Positions 23,827 to 32,780 of a stretch of DNA of 64,000 nt are shown one piece after another. Each line of letters begins with the position of its first letter. Position 1 is the first letter of the stretch. Both the position numbers and the translations under genes were made by a program. Location of the stretch: NCBI GenBank assembly GCA_964571195.1, contig CAZNAD010000011.1:4260-68259 (forward strand), in the 5' to 3' direction. A model generated the notes under the pieces. That model saw nothing but the letters and a program-made list of their open reading frames with translations, made no database searches and was not told where the DNA came from. Source of the DNA: PALSA-1006 sp964571195. Lineage in GTDB: Bacteria > Pseudomonadota > Gammaproteobacteria > Burkholderiales > Gallionellaceae.

Positions 23827-25090
23827 CTCTTTCGCTTCCACCACTCGCATCGCCTTCGCCTCTTTCATTGGTACCGCCATTGAGTTCTACGATTTCTACA
23901 TCTACGGCCTCGCGGTGGCGATGGTGATCGGGCCGATCTTCTTTCCCAACAGCGATCCGGCGGTGCAGGCGCTGAATGCTTTCCTCACTTTTGGCATCGC
24001 CTTCCTCGCGCGCCCGTTCGGCGCGTTGCTGTTCGGTCATTTCGGCGACCGCATCGGGCGCAAGACGACGCTGGTGGCTTCGCTGCTGGTGATGGGCATC
24101 TCCACCACGCTGATTGGCGTGCTGCCGAGTTATGAAGCCGTGGGTTGGGTCGCGCCTGCGCTGCTGTGCCTGCTGCGTTTCGGGCAGGGTATCGGCCTCG
24201 GCGGCGAATGGGGCGGCGCGGCTTTGCTGGCGGCGGAATATGCGCCCAAGGGTAAGCGCGGTTGGTTCGGGATGTTTCCGCAGTTGGGGCCACCGGTCGG
24301 GTTCCTGTTTGCGGTGGGCAGCTTTTTGTTGCTGGCGAACACACTCGATGATGCCGCGTTCCGCGACTGGGGCTGGCGTATTCCCTTCCTTGCCAGTGCG
24401 GTGCTGGTGGTGATTGGCCTTTACGTGCGCTTGAAGCTGGAAGAGACGCCGGTATTCACCCAAGCAGTAAAGACACACGCGCCGGTGAAACTGCCGCTGG
24501 CACAACTCTTCGCCCACCACGTGAAGCCGCTGGTGCTGGGCGCGTTGCTGATGGTGGTGTGTTATGCACTGTTTTATCTCACCACGGTGTTCAGCCTGAG
24601 CTATGGCGTGACCAAGCTCGGCATCACACGCCCCGATTTCCTCGGCATGTTGTGCATCGCAGTGATTTTCATGGCGCTTGCCACGCCGCTTTCGGCCTGG
24701 GCGGGCGACCGTTTTGGCCGCCGTCCGGTGCTGCTCGTCGCGGGCAGCGCCGCGCTGCTCTCCGGCTTTTTGATGGAGCCGATGTTGAACAGCGGCTCGA
24801 CGGTGCAAATCACCGTTTTCCTCTCGCTCGAACTGTTCCTGATGGGTGCGACCTTCGCGCCGATGGGGGCGCTGTTGCCGGAGCTGTTCCCGACCTCGGT
24901 GCGCTATACCGGCGCGGGCGCAGCCTATAACTTGGGCGGCATCCTCGGTGCATCACTCGCTCCCTACATCGCGCAACAACTGGTGCAGCACGGCGGGCTG
25001 AGCTGGGTGGGCGGGTATATCTCGGTGGCAGCGGCCATCAGTGTGATAGCGGCGCTGCTCATCCATGAGACACGTGACAGCGAATTATGA
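23813..25090 (+). CDS. MFS transporter, metabolite:H+ symporter (MHS/ShiA-ProP) type
   Basis: This 425-residue protein has 12 predicted helices. The start FASFIGTAIEFYDFYIYGLA, the loop GHFGDRIGRKTTL, RFGQGIGLGGEWGGAALLAAEYAP and the mid-loop DRFGRRPVLL are diagnostic of the metabolite:H+ symporter subfamily of the major facilitator superfamily. It imports an organic acid, shikimate-like compound or compatible solute by proton symport; the substrate is not predictable. Its ATG lies inside the last codons of the DUF4062 gene. Its GC-rich composition matches the rest of the chromosome. Confidence 0.92.
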   Translation: MNRSSSFASTTRIAFASFIGTAIEFYDFYIYGLAVAMVIGPIFFPNSDPAVQALNAFLTFGIAFLARPFGALLFGHFGDRIGRKTTLVASLLVMGISTTLIGVLPSYEAVGWVAPALLCLLRFGQGIGLGGEWGGAALLAAEYAPKGKRGWFGMFPQLGPPVGFLFAVGSFLLLANTLDDAAFRDWGWRIPFLASAVLVVIGLYVRLKLEETPVFTQAVKTHAPVKLPLAQLFAHHVKPLVLGALLMVVCYALFYLTTVFSLSYGVTKLGITRPDFLGMLCIAVIFMALATPLSAWAGDRFGRRPVLLVAGSAALLSGFLMEPMLNSGSTVQITVFLSLELFLMGATFAPMGALLPELFPTSVRYTGAGAAYNLGGILGASLAPYIAQQLVQHGGLSWVGGYISVAAAISVIAALLIHETRDSEL

Positions 25091-25107
25091 TGAAGACGAA
25101 AATCCAA

Positions 25108-25225
25108 TTTTCACCACAGAGACACAGAGACACAGAGGAAGACAGACCGAACTTCTCGCTGCTCAGCGCCAACAACAGGCTTCTTATGCCTTGCTTTTCT
25201 CTGTGTCTCTGTGTCTCTGGTAAAG
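25108..25225 (+). repeat. 118-bp inverted-repeat element (CACAGAGACAC type), second copy
   Basis: Arms TTTTCACCACAGAGACACAG (from 25108) and CTCTGTGTCTCTGTGTCTCTGG (ending ~25225) flank a unique ~55-bp core. It is related to the element at 12833-12964: the arms are conserved, the core is not. It lies between the MFS gene and miaA and may fold into a long hairpin in the transcript. Confidence 0.8.
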
Positions 25226-25295
25226 CCACTAGCCATTCGACTAAGGCTGGCAACATCGCCAGCCAAGTCGCTGGTTATGTGGTGGATGTTTCAAA

Positions 25296-26303
25296 ATGAA
25301 TTCTTTACCTCCCGCCATCTTCCTGATGGGCCCCACCGCCAGCGGTAAGACCGGCGTGGCGGTGGAACTGGTGCAGCACTATCCGGTGGAACTCATCAGC
25401 GTGGATTCGGCGCTGGTGTTCCGCGACATGGATATCGGCACAGCCAAGCCGGATACCGCGACATTGGCAAAAGCGCCACATCACCTCATCGACATCATCG
25501 ATCCGACCGAAGCGTATTCCGCCGCCGCCTTCCGCAAGGATGCGTTGCATCTGATGGCGGACATCACCGCGCGCGGCAAGATACCGTTATTGGTGGGCGG
25601 CACCATGCTGTATTTCAAGGCGCTGCGAGAGGGTCTGAGTCCGCTGCCGCAGGCGGATGCCGCGTTGCGCGAACAACTGGATGCCGAGATCGCGCAGTAC
25701 GGCATCGAACGTCTGCACGCACGGCTGGCCGAGGTGGATGCAGAGACTGCCGCACGTTTAGCTCCCGCCGACACTCAACGTATCCAGCGTGCGATGGAGG
25801 TGTATCTGCTCACTGGAACGCCGATGTCGGTGCTACTTAATAAAACACCCTCTCCCCCAACCCCTCTCCCGCAAACGGGAGAGGGGGGCCGAAGGCCGGG
25901 AGAGGGGCTGGAGGAAAAGACGGCTAACAAATTGCCCTACGCCATCCACTCCATCGCCCTCATCCCTTCCGACCGCGCCGTGCTGCACCAGCGCATCGCT
26001 CTGCGTTTTGAGCAGATGTTGCAACAGGGATTGGTGGATGAGCTGCGTATGCTGCGCGAAAGATATCCATTACACCGCGACATGACTTCGATGCGCTGCG
26101 TCGGCTACCGTCAGGCATGGGAATTCATGGAGGGCGAGATCAGCGCGAGCGAGTTGATGGATAAAGGCATCGCTGCCACACGGCAACTGGCTAAACGCCA
26201 GCTCACCTGGCTGCGCTCTACCCCCGATGTGCTCGAACTGGATTGCCTTGCGCCCGATCTGTATACACACGTCGCGGCGAGCGTAGAATCGGTGTTGCGA
26301 TAG
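25296..26303 (+). CDS. miaA: tRNA dimethylallyltransferase
   Basis: This 335-residue protein has the P-loop GPTASGKTG at 12-20, the DSALVFRDMDIGTAKP substrate loop and the LVGGTMLYFKAL and DTQRIQRAMEVYLLTG motifs of MiaA. The C-terminal RCVGYRQAWEF motif is also present. It adds a dimethylallyl group to A37 of tRNAs reading UNN codons. Between residues ~185 and 208 an in-frame repeat-derived stretch (SPPTPLPQTGEGGRRPGEG) interrupts the region after MSVLL; family members normally go straight to the YxxxxIALIPSDR strand. The frame stays open and all catalytic motifs survive. Confidence 0.95.
   Translation: MNSLPPAIFLMGPTASGKTGVAVELVQHYPVELISVDSALVFRDMDIGTAKPDTATLAKAPHHLIDIIDPTEAYSAAAFRKDALHLMADITARGKIPLLVGGTMLYFKALREGLSPLPQADAALREQLDAEIAQYGIERLHARLAEVDAETAARLAPADTQRIQRAMEVYLLTGTPMSVLLNKTPSPPTPLPQTGEGGRRPGEGLEEKTANKLPYAIHSIALIPSDRAVLHQRIALRFEQMLQQGLVDELRMLRERYPLHRDMTSMRCVGYRQAWEFMEGEISASELMDKGIAATRQLAKRQLTWLRSTPDVLELDCLAPDLYTHVAASVESVLR
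25848..25913 (+). repeat. palindromic repeat inserted in-frame in miaA
   Basis: CCCTCTCCCCCAACCCCTCTC with reverse-complementary GGGAGAGGGGGGCC and GGGAGAGGGGCTGG forms a G/C-rich palindrome. It belongs to the same CCCTCNCCC family as the mutL copies and is translated as a Pro/Gly-rich surface loop. Confidence 0.75.
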
Positions 26304-26312
26304 GCCATTATT

Positions 26313-26367
26313 GTAGGAGCGTGCCCTGCACGCGACAGAGATGTTCGCGTGCAGGGCACGCTCCTAC
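26313..26367 (+). repeat. REP-like palindrome GTAGGAGCGTGCCCTGC
   Basis: A perfect 23-bp inverted repeat (26313-26335 with 26345-26367) with a 9-nt loop lies 9 nt after the miaA stop. It forms a very stable hairpin. It resembles the GTAGGAGCG-type extragenic palindromes common in proteobacteria and could act as a transcript-stabilising 3' end for miaA. Confidence 0.8.
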
Positions 26368-26394
26368 GCAAAGCTAAGGATGCGCTGAATTAAT

Positions 26395-26483
26395 CCCCTC
26401 TCCCTCGGGGAGAGGGTTAGGGTGAGGGAATAACACGTTGATTCACAGCCCTCACCCCAACCCTCCCCCAGAGGGGGAGGGAG
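26395..26483 (+). repeat. two intergenic copies of the CCCTCACCC palindromic repeat
   Basis: CCCTCTCCCTCGGGGAGAGGG...GGGTGAGGG (26396-26428) is followed by CCCTCACCCCAACCCTCCCCC with GAGGGGGAGGG (26450-26481). These sit between miaA and msrA and are the non-coding relatives of the inserts inside mutL and miaA. Confidence 0.75.
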
Positions 26484-26551
26484 TAAAACCGAATAAATCA
26501 GTGCTTTTCCAACTATCTAGCAGAGTGAATACTCAAACAAGGAGCGTCAAT

Positions 26552-27136
26552 ATGATCCGTCTCTGTTTCACTGTACTGATCGCCCTTTTTGCCACCCTTG
26601 GCAACGCCCAACCCAAAGGAGCTCCGATGACACACACCCATCAAACCACTTATCTCGCGGGCGGCTGTTTCTGGGGCATGGAAGAGCTGGTGCGCGAGAT
26701 ACCCGGTGTACTGGCGACCGAGGTCGGTTATACCGGCGGAGAGGTTCCGAATGCGACCTACGAGATCGTGAAGACGGGGCGCAGCGGACATGCCGAATCG
26801 TTAAAGATCGTATTCGATCCGAAACTACTCAGCTATCGCCATCTGTTGTTCGAGTTTTTCCGTATGCACAATCCTACCACGCGCAACCAGCAGGGCAACG
26901 ATATCGGCACGCAATACCGTTCCGCGATCTATTACCTGGATGAGGCACAACGACTAACGGCGGCGCAGGTGATCAAAAGCGTGGATGATTCGGGGGAGTG
27001 GCAAGGCAAAGTGGTCACCGAGCTGGTGCCGTTCAAGGAGTTCTATCGCGCCGAGGAATACCACCAAAAGTATCTGGTCAAACATCCGCAGGGTTACACC
27101 TGCCACTTCCGGCGGCCCCTCAAACTGGGCGAGTGA
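26552..27136 (+). CDS. msrA: peptide methionine sulfoxide reductase A, probably exported
   Basis: The MsrA fold is complete, with the catalytic motif GGCFWGMEEL and downstream GTQYRSAIYY. The ATG at 26552 follows AAGGAGCGTCAAT and gives 194 residues with a signal peptide (MIRLCFTVLIALFATLGNAQ). A second ATG at 26627, preceded by AAAGGAGCTCCG, would give a 169-residue cytosolic form beginning MTHTHQTTYLAGG. Both have good ribosome-binding sites. It repairs Met-S-sulfoxide in oxidised proteins in the periplasm and/or cytosol. Confidence 0.93.
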   Translation: MIRLCFTVLIALFATLGNAQPKGAPMTHTHQTTYLAGGCFWGMEELVREIPGVLATEVGYTGGEVPNATYEIVKTGRSGHAESLKIVFDPKLLSYRHLLFEFFRMHNPTTRNQQGNDIGTQYRSAIYYLDEAQRLTAAQVIKSVDDSGEWQGKVVTELVPFKEFYRAEEYHQKYLVKHPQGYTCHFRRPLKLGE

Positions 27137-27145
27137 TGCTCTGAA

Positions 27146-27994
27146 TCAGGGGTGAGGTTTCTCGAGGTCGCACACGGTGCCCGCATCCACACCCAGCATC
27201 ACCATCACCTGCTCCGGTGTCATGCGCAGCAATGTGGCGATCTCGGTATAGTCGTCCGGCAAGGCGGCATCATCCCAACCGTTGGCGGAGTGGCGCGCCA
27301 GATTGACCGCCAGCACCACATTGCGGACGCGCGGGTGATTGCTGTTGGCATCGTCCATCAGGGTGAGTAGCAGTTCCGGCAGCGACCATTCCTTCACCAG
27401 CCGTTTCTGCATATCGAACAGGCTGAAGCCGAACACTTGCTCCTGGGCGGCACGGGTGCGTAATGTCTTGTCCTGCTGCTGCATCGCCCTGATCTCCAGC
27501 ATCTGTTTCGGCGAAAAACACCACATCAGCATCTCGGCCAGATCATGCAGCAGGGCGGCGATACGCACCTCTTCGTAGTGCAGGTCGCTGAGCCGCACGG
27601 CCCAGTCGAAAGCATATTCGGAAGCGCGGTGCGAGCGATGGATCACGTGCAGCAACTGCACCAAAGCTTGCAGTTCGCCCTGCATGACCTCCTGCACCAG
27701 CGGCTGCGGCGGGATCTTGTTATAGAAGGCTTCCACACCCAGCATGATGAGCGCCTGTTCGACCAGCACGACCTCATGTTCCTGGCGGCGATGTTTGTGC
27801 GCCTGCAGATAACGCAACAGTTTGATCGTCATCATCGGGTCGACCACGATGATCTGTGCCGCGCCCCGGGCACTGAGCCTGTTCTCGTCCTCATGCAGGG
27901 CAGCCAGTTCGCGTGCGGTCTGTTTCAGCACGGGAATATCCGCCCGCCCAAGGAAATCGACCCACTGCTCCAATCCTTTTATATCTTGTTGCAT
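27146..27994 (-). CDS. HDOD-domain protein
   Basis: This 282-residue protein is largely helical. A Pro-free HDOD core (~15-215) contains ARGAAQIIVVDPMMTIKLLRYLQ and ALLHDLAEMLMWCF. The AALLHD sequence retains an HD pair, but the set of metal ligands of true HD phosphohydrolases is not complete. HDOD proteins act in signal transduction, often with c-di-GMP or chemotaxis modules. It is convergent with msrA and lies downstream of the ArnD-like gene (57-nt gap). Confidence 0.85.
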   Translation of the reverse strand: MQQDIKGLEQWVDFLGRADIPVLKQTARELAALHEDENRLSARGAAQIIVVDPMMTIKLLRYLQAHKHRRQEHEVVLVEQALIMLGVEAFYNKIPPQPLVQEVMQGELQALVQLLHVIHRSHRASEYAFDWAVRLSDLHYEEVRIAALLHDLAEMLMWCFSPKQMLEIRAMQQQDKTLRTRAAQEQVFGFSLFDMQKRLVKEWSLPELLLTLMDDANSNHPRVRNVVLAVNLARHSANGWDDAALPDDYTEIATLLRMTPEQVMVMLGVDAGTVCDLEKPHP

Positions 27995-28051
27995 AACGCC
28001 CCCCCGCTAGCCGTCCGCGAACCGTCTCGATATTACCGGAAACTCAGCCTG

Positions 28052-28912
28052 TCAGGCTTGGATCATCACCGTCCCCGCGCGCCCGGCGAGTGTCCCCGCC
28101 TTGACCTCGTGCCGTGGCAGACCGGCTTTGACCTGTTGCCAATATTGCCGCAACGAGACCAGTTCGTATCCCTGTGCCTTCCATCCTACCAGTAGTTGCT
28201 CAAAAACTGGCGACCACTTGCCCCCTTCCAGCTCCGCCCGCAAGGTGAACACATGCCCGGTCGCGGAGGGGTTCATACTCAACACCAGCAGGTGTTGCGC
28301 CACGTTATCCAGCGTGAGCCCTTCACGCCCGATCAGTTCGTCCAGCGTGGGCAAGGTGGTGGGCAATTGCGGGCAACTGATGATCTCCGCATCCCAGGTC
28401 GGGATAAAGGGGTGGCTACCGCGCGTATCAGACGCATAATCGAAACCCATACGCTGGGTCAGGCGAAACGCGTCCCGGTTCATCTGCCAGCCCGGTGTCG
28501 CGTGCGCCTTGGGCGCTTCGCCGAACACCTCGGTGAAGCGCGCCACTGCGGCCTGCATCTGATTTTTAGTCCACGTCGCATCGCGGCAGGCAACCTGGTC
28601 GCGCCAGTCGAGCCCCTCGTGACAGCCGACTTCGAAGCCTTCGTCGCGCAGCCGGCGCAGGATATCGGCGCAGTGGTGGGCGATATCCGGTGCGGGTAGC
28701 AACGTACCGTTCAGCAGCGTCTTGATGCCGTAATGTTCGAGCAGAGAAACTCGCGGCGATTTGCCGAACAGACGCCGTCCGCTGCGATCCGCACCCAGCG
28801 AGACGAAGAACGTGGCTTGTGCGCCATGCCGGCGCAACATCTCCTGCAAATGCGGCACACCTTCGCGAGTGCCCCGGTAAGTATCGACTTCTATTCTTAA
28901 GGCGAGTTGCAT
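28052..28912 (-). CDS. ArnD-like polysaccharide deacetylase
   Basis: This 286-residue NodB-fold enzyme starts MQLALRIEVDTYRGTREGVP, which closely follows the ArnD N-terminus with its metal-binding Asp. Further metal and catalytic motifs are VGCHEGLDW and ATPGWQMNRDAF. ArnD removes the formyl group from undecaprenyl-phosphate-4-formamido-L-arabinose in lipid A modification. Its neighbours are a PAP2 phosphatase and an ArnT-like glycosyltransferase, so the three probably modify a lipid-linked sugar. No other arn genes are present here. Confidence 0.85.
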   Translation of the reverse strand: MQLALRIEVDTYRGTREGVPHLQEMLRRHGAQATFFVSLGADRSGRRLFGKSPRVSLLEHYGIKTLLNGTLLPAPDIAHHCADILRRLRDEGFEVGCHEGLDWRDQVACRDATWTKNQMQAAVARFTEVFGEAPKAHATPGWQMNRDAFRLTQRMGFDYASDTRGSHPFIPTWDAEIISCPQLPTTLPTLDELIGREGLTLDNVAQHLLVLSMNPSATGHVFTLRAELEGGKWSPVFEQLLVGWKAQGYELVSLRQYWQQVKAGLPRHEVKAGTLAGRAGTVMIQA

Positions 28913-28921
28913 ATCAATGAT

Positions 28922-29707
28922 CTATCCGAATTTGAACAAACGATATTGCCCCTTTATCGACCACGCCAATAAAGTCGAGCTGATGATGACTTGGAACACC
29001 CAGGTACCCGGCAGTCCGTTGTCGAAATAAAAGATCGCCCACAACGCCAGCAGCGTGGCCAACACCGCCAGCACTCGCTGGAACCAGATATTCATCCCGG
29101 CCTGCCAGCGTTGTCCCAGTGCCACACCGGCAACGGCGGACAACCAGCCGCCGAACATCCCGCCCAGCACATCCTGCGGCCAATGCACGCCGCAAGCGAT
29201 GCGCGACAGCCCGACGAGTATCGCCAACGACAACACCAGCAACTTGATCCGGGCGCTTACTTGTTGCACACAAACCAGTCCGGCCAATACGAAGATGGTC
29301 GTGGTATGTCCAGAGGGAAAAGAATTGTGCGCCAACGCCGGGCCGATGAGGTGAAAATCACCATCCTGCAACACAATGGGGGGACGCAACGATGAAAATA
29401 ATTCTTTCATGCCGTGCGACCAGAGTGAGGCAAACAGTGCGGCCAGCACAAATTGCCAGGCCAGATCGGGACGACGCCCCAGTAGCGGCAGGATGAGCAA
29501 CAAACCGAGTGAAGCATCTCCGAGCAAAGTGACGTGACTCCACCAGACATCTCCGGCATGAGCCATGATGCGGTTCAACCACAGAAACAATGCCGCGTTG
29601 CTTCCAGTCAGCAGTAAGACCACTAGCGCCAACAGGGCAAACGCGGGTACGCCCCAGCGCCAAGCCGCGTCGAATTGCCGTGTGGCGCGTTTAATTTCTG
29701 AATCCAT
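28922..29707 (-). CDS. PAP2-family membrane phosphatase
   Basis: This ~261-residue, six-helix protein carries the three PAP2 signatures in order: KELFSSLRP, NSFPSGHTT and SRIACGVHWPQD. Such enzymes dephosphorylate undecaprenyl pyrophosphate, phosphatidylglycerophosphate or lipid A on the outer face of the inner membrane. The start at ATG 29707 (MDSEIKRATRQ) overlaps the upstream glycosyltransferase gene by 17 nt; an ATG three codons earlier is equally possible, and neither has a strong Shine-Dalgarno sequence. Confidence 0.9.
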   Translation of the reverse strand: MDSEIKRATRQFDAAWRWGVPAFALLALVVLLLTGSNAALFLWLNRIMAHAGDVWWSHVTLLGDASLGLLLILPLLGRRPDLAWQFVLAALFASLWSHGMKELFSSLRPPIVLQDGDFHLIGPALAHNSFPSGHTTTIFVLAGLVCVQQVSARIKLLVLSLAILVGLSRIACGVHWPQDVLGGMFGGWLSAVAGVALGQRWQAGMNIWFQRVLAVLATLLALWAIFYFDNGLPGTWVFQVIISSTLLAWSIKGQYRLFKFG

Positions 29708-31160
29708 GGCAGGCATAAAAAGAGAAGGTGGAAAGCAGATGCCCCTGCGCATCAACGGGCAGCCTATCACGCAGCTCGCAAGCGGTAAATTGACCACTGC
29801 CGCCAGTGGCGGGCGAGGCTAGCTCATCCGGCCACAGCACCAGGATGCCGGATGCGCCATCCTGCGGCGAGCCGAACCAGATATCGAACTGGTCGTAGCG
29901 AGTATCGGTCACCTGCACCGGCGCAGGTCGCGCATACCATGCCAGACGGCTGGCAAAGGTCCAGTTATTGGTGAACAGCAAGGGTTCCGCTGCTCCTGCG
30001 ACCGCCATCTTTTCGCGCAGGTCTGCGGCATGATGTGCGGCCTGCTGCCAGCCGTACAAGTCGCGCAGAGGATTGTTATTGTCTCTGAACAACAACCAGG
30101 GTGTGATGAACTGACTGAACACCAGTACCATCATCAGCACGGCATATACCCCGGCAGCGTAAACGCCGATACGCACCCACAGCGCCTGCCAGTGACGGTG
30201 CAGCCAATATGCCGTCAGCGGTGCCAGCCCCGCCCAGCCCAAAGCAGTCCAGTGCGGCAGGGTGATCTCATAACCCGATCCCCAGCCGAACAGTAACAGC
30301 ACCGGCAAGGAGAGCGACAGACATAACCACACGCCGCTTTCGCGCCACTGGCGCAATCCGGCCAGCACAGCGAGCAAACCGAACACATACAGTCCCGGCC
30401 CGTAGACCAATAACTGCCCGCCTTGCGAGATGAGGAAGCGCCATCCGCTCCAGTCCGGTTTACCCGTGCCATGATGCAACTGATACAGGAACGAGATCCA
30501 ATCGTGGCGGGCATTCCAATACAGGATGGGCATGATCAAACAAGCGGCGACAAGCACCGCCAGCCACGGCCAGGGCGTACGCAACTGCTGCCATTGTCGG
30601 GAGAACACCAGCGCCAAAACTACGGTCAGCAGCAAAGTGATGGCGGTATATTTGGACAAGGCCGCCAACCCCAGCAAGACACCCAGCCACAACCAGTCGC
30701 GCACACGTCCGGCGATGACGACACCGTGCAGCACCCGCAGCAGCAGCAGACCCAGCAGCAGCAAAGGCGTGTCCGGCAACATCGCCAAGCCGATCAACTG
30801 CAACATCACCGCAGATTGCAGCAAGGCGACACTGGTGAATCCGATCCAAGGCGAAACTTGCGGGAACAAGCTCAGGGTCGCGTGATACAGCACCCACCCC
30901 GTCAATGCGAACAGCAGGATGGGCAACATGCGCATGACCAGATCGGAATCGCCGAACCACAAGGCGAACGCTTGCAGCCAGCCTATCATCGGCGGATGGT
31001 CGAAATAACTCCAATCCAGATACAGGCCATACAGCGCATAGTGCGCCTCATCCACACTCAGGCCGACCTGACCCGCGAACAACAGGCGCAGCAGGGCGGT
31101 GACCGTGATGAGCAGTAGTGTGGCTTGCAGCGAATCAAGACGCTTGAGAGCAGCGAACAT
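29691..31160 (-). CDS. ArnT/PMT-like membrane glycosyltransferase
   Basis: This 489-residue protein has about 11-12 membrane helices. Its first periplasmic loop, LSVDEAHYALYGLYLDWSYFDHPPMIGWL, contains the DE pair and the YFDHPP motif of GT-C enzymes (GT39/GT83, dolichyl-P-mannose or undecaprenyl-P-aminoarabinose transferases). It moves a sugar from a polyprenyl-phosphate donor to an acceptor at the periplasmic face. It is first in the trio with the PAP2 and ArnD-like genes, pointing to lipid A or cell-envelope glycan modification. Confidence 0.87.
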   Translation of the reverse strand: MFAALKRLDSLQATLLLITVTALLRLLFAGQVGLSVDEAHYALYGLYLDWSYFDHPPMIGWLQAFALWFGDSDLVMRMLPILLFALTGWVLYHATLSLFPQVSPWIGFTSVALLQSAVMLQLIGLAMLPDTPLLLLGLLLLRVLHGVVIAGRVRDWLWLGVLLGLAALSKYTAITLLLTVVLALVFSRQWQQLRTPWPWLAVLVAACLIMPILYWNARHDWISFLYQLHHGTGKPDWSGWRFLISQGGQLLVYGPGLYVFGLLAVLAGLRQWRESGVWLCLSLSLPVLLLFGWGSGYEITLPHWTALGWAGLAPLTAYWLHRHWQALWVRIGVYAAGVYAVLMMVLVFSQFITPWLLFRDNNNPLRDLYGWQQAAHHAADLREKMAVAGAAEPLLFTNNWTFASRLAWYARPAPVQVTDTRYDQFDIWFGSPQDGASGILVLWPDELASPATGGSGQFTACELRDRLPVDAQGHLLSTFSFYACHGFRN

Positions 31161-31219
31161 GGACGATCAAATGAGCACAGCGATGGAAGACGGCGCGGAT
31201 TCTATCGCAAAATCACGCT

Positions 31220-32551
31220 TCAATCGCCGCCCTTTTCCTGTACCTCGGCGGTCGCCCAGCCCTGTGCGAAGGTCAATTCCAGACGACTGCCTGCGGCGAT
31301 CTGCGCACTGTCCACGATGATCCTGCCCTGCGCGTCGCGCACCATGCTGTAGCCGCGTCGCAACACCTGCCTGGGGTCAAGATGTTGCAGATGTTGCTGT
31401 AGGGATTTCAGATGCTGCGCATGCCGCTCAAGATCGTTCACCATGCGTTCACGCAGACGTTGTGCATAAGCCGCCTGTCGCAGCTGTCGTCCCCCCACAT
31501 CGGGACACGCGGCCTGCCAGCGCTGGCGCAATGCCTGACAGCGCCATTGCCAGTTTTGTGCGGCATACGCCTGAGCATGCTGTAGGCGCTGCTGCAACTG
31601 TTCCAGATGTTGGCGCTGTTGCAGCATACGTTGCGCGGGATGGATCAGACGACGTTGCAGATAATCCAGTCGCTGCATGTGTTGTTCATAACGGCTCGAC
31701 GCAGCCCGTGCCAGGCGTTGTGCGCTGTGTTGTATACGCTGTGCCAGTTCCTCGCTGTCCGGCAACGCGGCTTGCGCGGCGGCGGTCGGGGTCGCGGCAC
31801 GCAGGTCGGCCACGAAATCGGCGATGGTGAAGTCCGTTTCATGCCCCACCCCGCTCACCACCGGGATACGACTGGTCGAGATCGCCCGCGCCACGACTTC
31901 TTCGTTGAAAGCCCACAGGTCTTCGATACTGCCGCCGCCTCGACACACGATCAGCGTGTCACACTCGCCGCGTTCGTTCGCTGCGCGGATCGCTGCCGCG
32001 ATCTTCTGCCCCGCCCCGTCTCCCTGCACCGGCGTGGGATATAACACCACCGGAACAGCGGGCATACGCTGGGCCAGGGTACGCAACACATCGCGCAGCG
32101 CAGCCGCCTGCGGCGAGGTCACGATACCGATCTGGCGCGGCAAGAACGGCAGTGTCCGTTTGCGTGCCGCGTCAAACAGCCCCTCCTGTTCCAATTTGCG
32201 TTTGAGATTTTCGAACGCTTCATACAAGGCACCCATACCGGCCGGGCGCATCTTTTCCAGCGTCAACTGGAAATCTCCACGCGCCTCGTACAAGGTCGGC
32301 AAGGCCAGCACTTCGACCGACATGCCGTTACCGGGTTTAAAGTCCAGATATTGGCTCTTGTGGCGGAACATCACACAGCGCACCTGCGCAGCTTCGTCCT
32401 TTAGCGAAAAATACCAGTGCCCCGAAGCGGCTCCGACGAAATTGGAGATTTCCCCGCGCACCCATAATAAAGGCAACCCGGCTTCGATCACCTGCTTCGC
32501 CGCCGCATTAAATTCACGTACGTTCAACACCCTGTTTTTATCGATGGCCAT
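31220..32551 (-). CDS. xseA: exodeoxyribonuclease VII large subunit
   Basis: This 443-residue protein has an N-terminal OB-fold (LLWVRGEISNFVGAASGHWYF) and the catalytic core with IVTSPQAAALRD, CRGGGSIEDLWAFN and VGHETDFTIADFVADLRA. A long Gln/Arg/His-rich coiled coil (~275-410) follows, and a C-terminal RGYSMV strand. It degrades single-stranded DNA to oligonucleotides with the small subunit XseB, which is not in the window. Length and motif order are standard. Confidence 0.96.
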   Translation of the reverse strand: MAIDKNRVLNVREFNAAAKQVIEAGLPLLWVRGEISNFVGAASGHWYFSLKDEAAQVRCVMFRHKSQYLDFKPGNGMSVEVLALPTLYEARGDFQLTLEKMRPAGMGALYEAFENLKRKLEQEGLFDAARKRTLPFLPRQIGIVTSPQAAALRDVLRTLAQRMPAVPVVLYPTPVQGDGAGQKIAAAIRAANERGECDTLIVCRGGGSIEDLWAFNEEVVARAISTSRIPVVSGVGHETDFTIADFVADLRAATPTAAAQAALPDSEELAQRIQHSAQRLARAASSRYEQHMQRLDYLQRRLIHPAQRMLQQRQHLEQLQQRLQHAQAYAAQNWQWRCQALRQRWQAACPDVGGRQLRQAAYAQRLRERMVNDLERHAQHLKSLQQHLQHLDPRQVLRRGYSMVRDAQGRIIVDSAQIAAGSRLELTFAQGWATAEVQEKGGD

Positions 32552-32780
32552 CCGTCACATCCGTCACAACTTTTTATACAAATTAGGCCAAAAGGCATAT
32601 TGACAATTGCAAATAACTCACAACCCCAGCAACGATGCGCCTTGGCAAGGCAACATCCCGTACCACTCACCGCAACTTACGATAATACATTGTTTTAATT
32701 GAAATTAACTCAAGCACAAAAATTAAGCAGATCGAAAAAAACCGTTATCGGCTCAAAGGCTAAGCCTCCTTCTGCGAGAA

